A stretch of DNA of 64,000 nt from Porphyra umbilicalis (Eukaryota; Rhodophyta; Bangiophyceae; Bangiales; Bangiaceae), in assembly GCA_002049455.2 (NCBI GenBank), contig KV918763.1, forward strand, positions 661,191 through 725,190. Reading direction: 5' to 3'. Below are positions 63,949-64,000 of this stretch, piece by piece. How positions within the stretch are numbered: position 1 is the stretch's first letter; each line of letters begins with the position of its first letter. The notes below the pieces were generated by a model that saw only the letters and a program-made list of their open reading frames with translations, was not told the DNA's origin and did no database searches. The position numbers and the translations under genes are program-made.

Positions 63949-64000
63949 CGTTGTTATCGGCACGGGGCCATCCCGTGTCTTCGTGCTCGCGCACAGGTCG

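Overview
The window looks like nuclear DNA of a eukaryote with a very GC-rich, intron-poor genome. A bangiophyte red alga (Porphyra/Pyropia-like) is my best guess, inferred from base composition, compact intronless genes, runs of Ala/Pro/Gly and acidic residues, and the gene set; nothing here proves the taxon. Housekeeping genes alternate with mobile-element territory. Many coding frames break at G or C homopolymers, nearly always in the direction of one missing base, so most of these breaks may be under-counted runs in the assembly and not dead genes.

Layout. 1-1.29 kb: a TIR-bounded element cut by the window edge. 3.4-5.4 kb: secreted Pro/Tyr-rich matrix protein with a vWF-D/root-cap-like end. 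5.8-7.2 kb (-): NAPE-PLD-type metallo-beta-lactamase hydrolase. 8.0-10.1 kb (-): pescadillo (ribosome biogenesis). 11.6-12.85 kb: non-autonomous hAT element with an 8-bp target duplication. 13.5 kb: small Cys-rich protein with acidic tail. 14.5-15.3 kb (+) and 20.9-21.6 kb (-): two near-identical phosphoribosylanthranilate isomerase copies forming an inverted duplication around a large SR/Pro-rich gene (15.5-19.8 kb, -). 22.5 kb (-): a second Cys-rich, poly-Asp-tailed protein. 24.7-27.7 kb (-): DDX51/Dbp6-type helicase. 28.5-30.4 kb: unknown protein with an atypical kinase-like end. 30.5-32.2 kb: large GC-rich tandem duplication. 32.4-34.7 kb (-): part of condensin subunit CAP-D2, next to a Ty1/copia element (34.76-40.61 kb, -) with 255-bp LTRs and a 5-bp target duplication.

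42.8-47.8 kb (-) holds a very large Fanzor/TnpB-type open frame (RuvC-like nuclease) interrupted by two in-frame stops. From 48.7 to 58.7 kb there is a patchwork built from one repeat family. Three copies of a block each end in exactly five 20-bp direct repeats (iterons); between them lie a 2OG-Fe(II) dioxygenase, small ORFs and an intact 668-residue orphan gene. Foldback MITEs follow at 58.4-59.6 kb. At 60.06 kb is an intact, intronless histone H3 variant in which K9 and K27 are both arginine. The end of the window (60.6-64 kb) is a ~700-bp tandem repeat and short hairpin repeats.

Functional grouping: pescadillo and the Dbp6-like helicase both act in 60S ribosome assembly; CAP-D2 and the H3 variant belong to chromatin; PRAI is tryptophan biosynthesis. 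The rest of the interest lies in the mobile elements.
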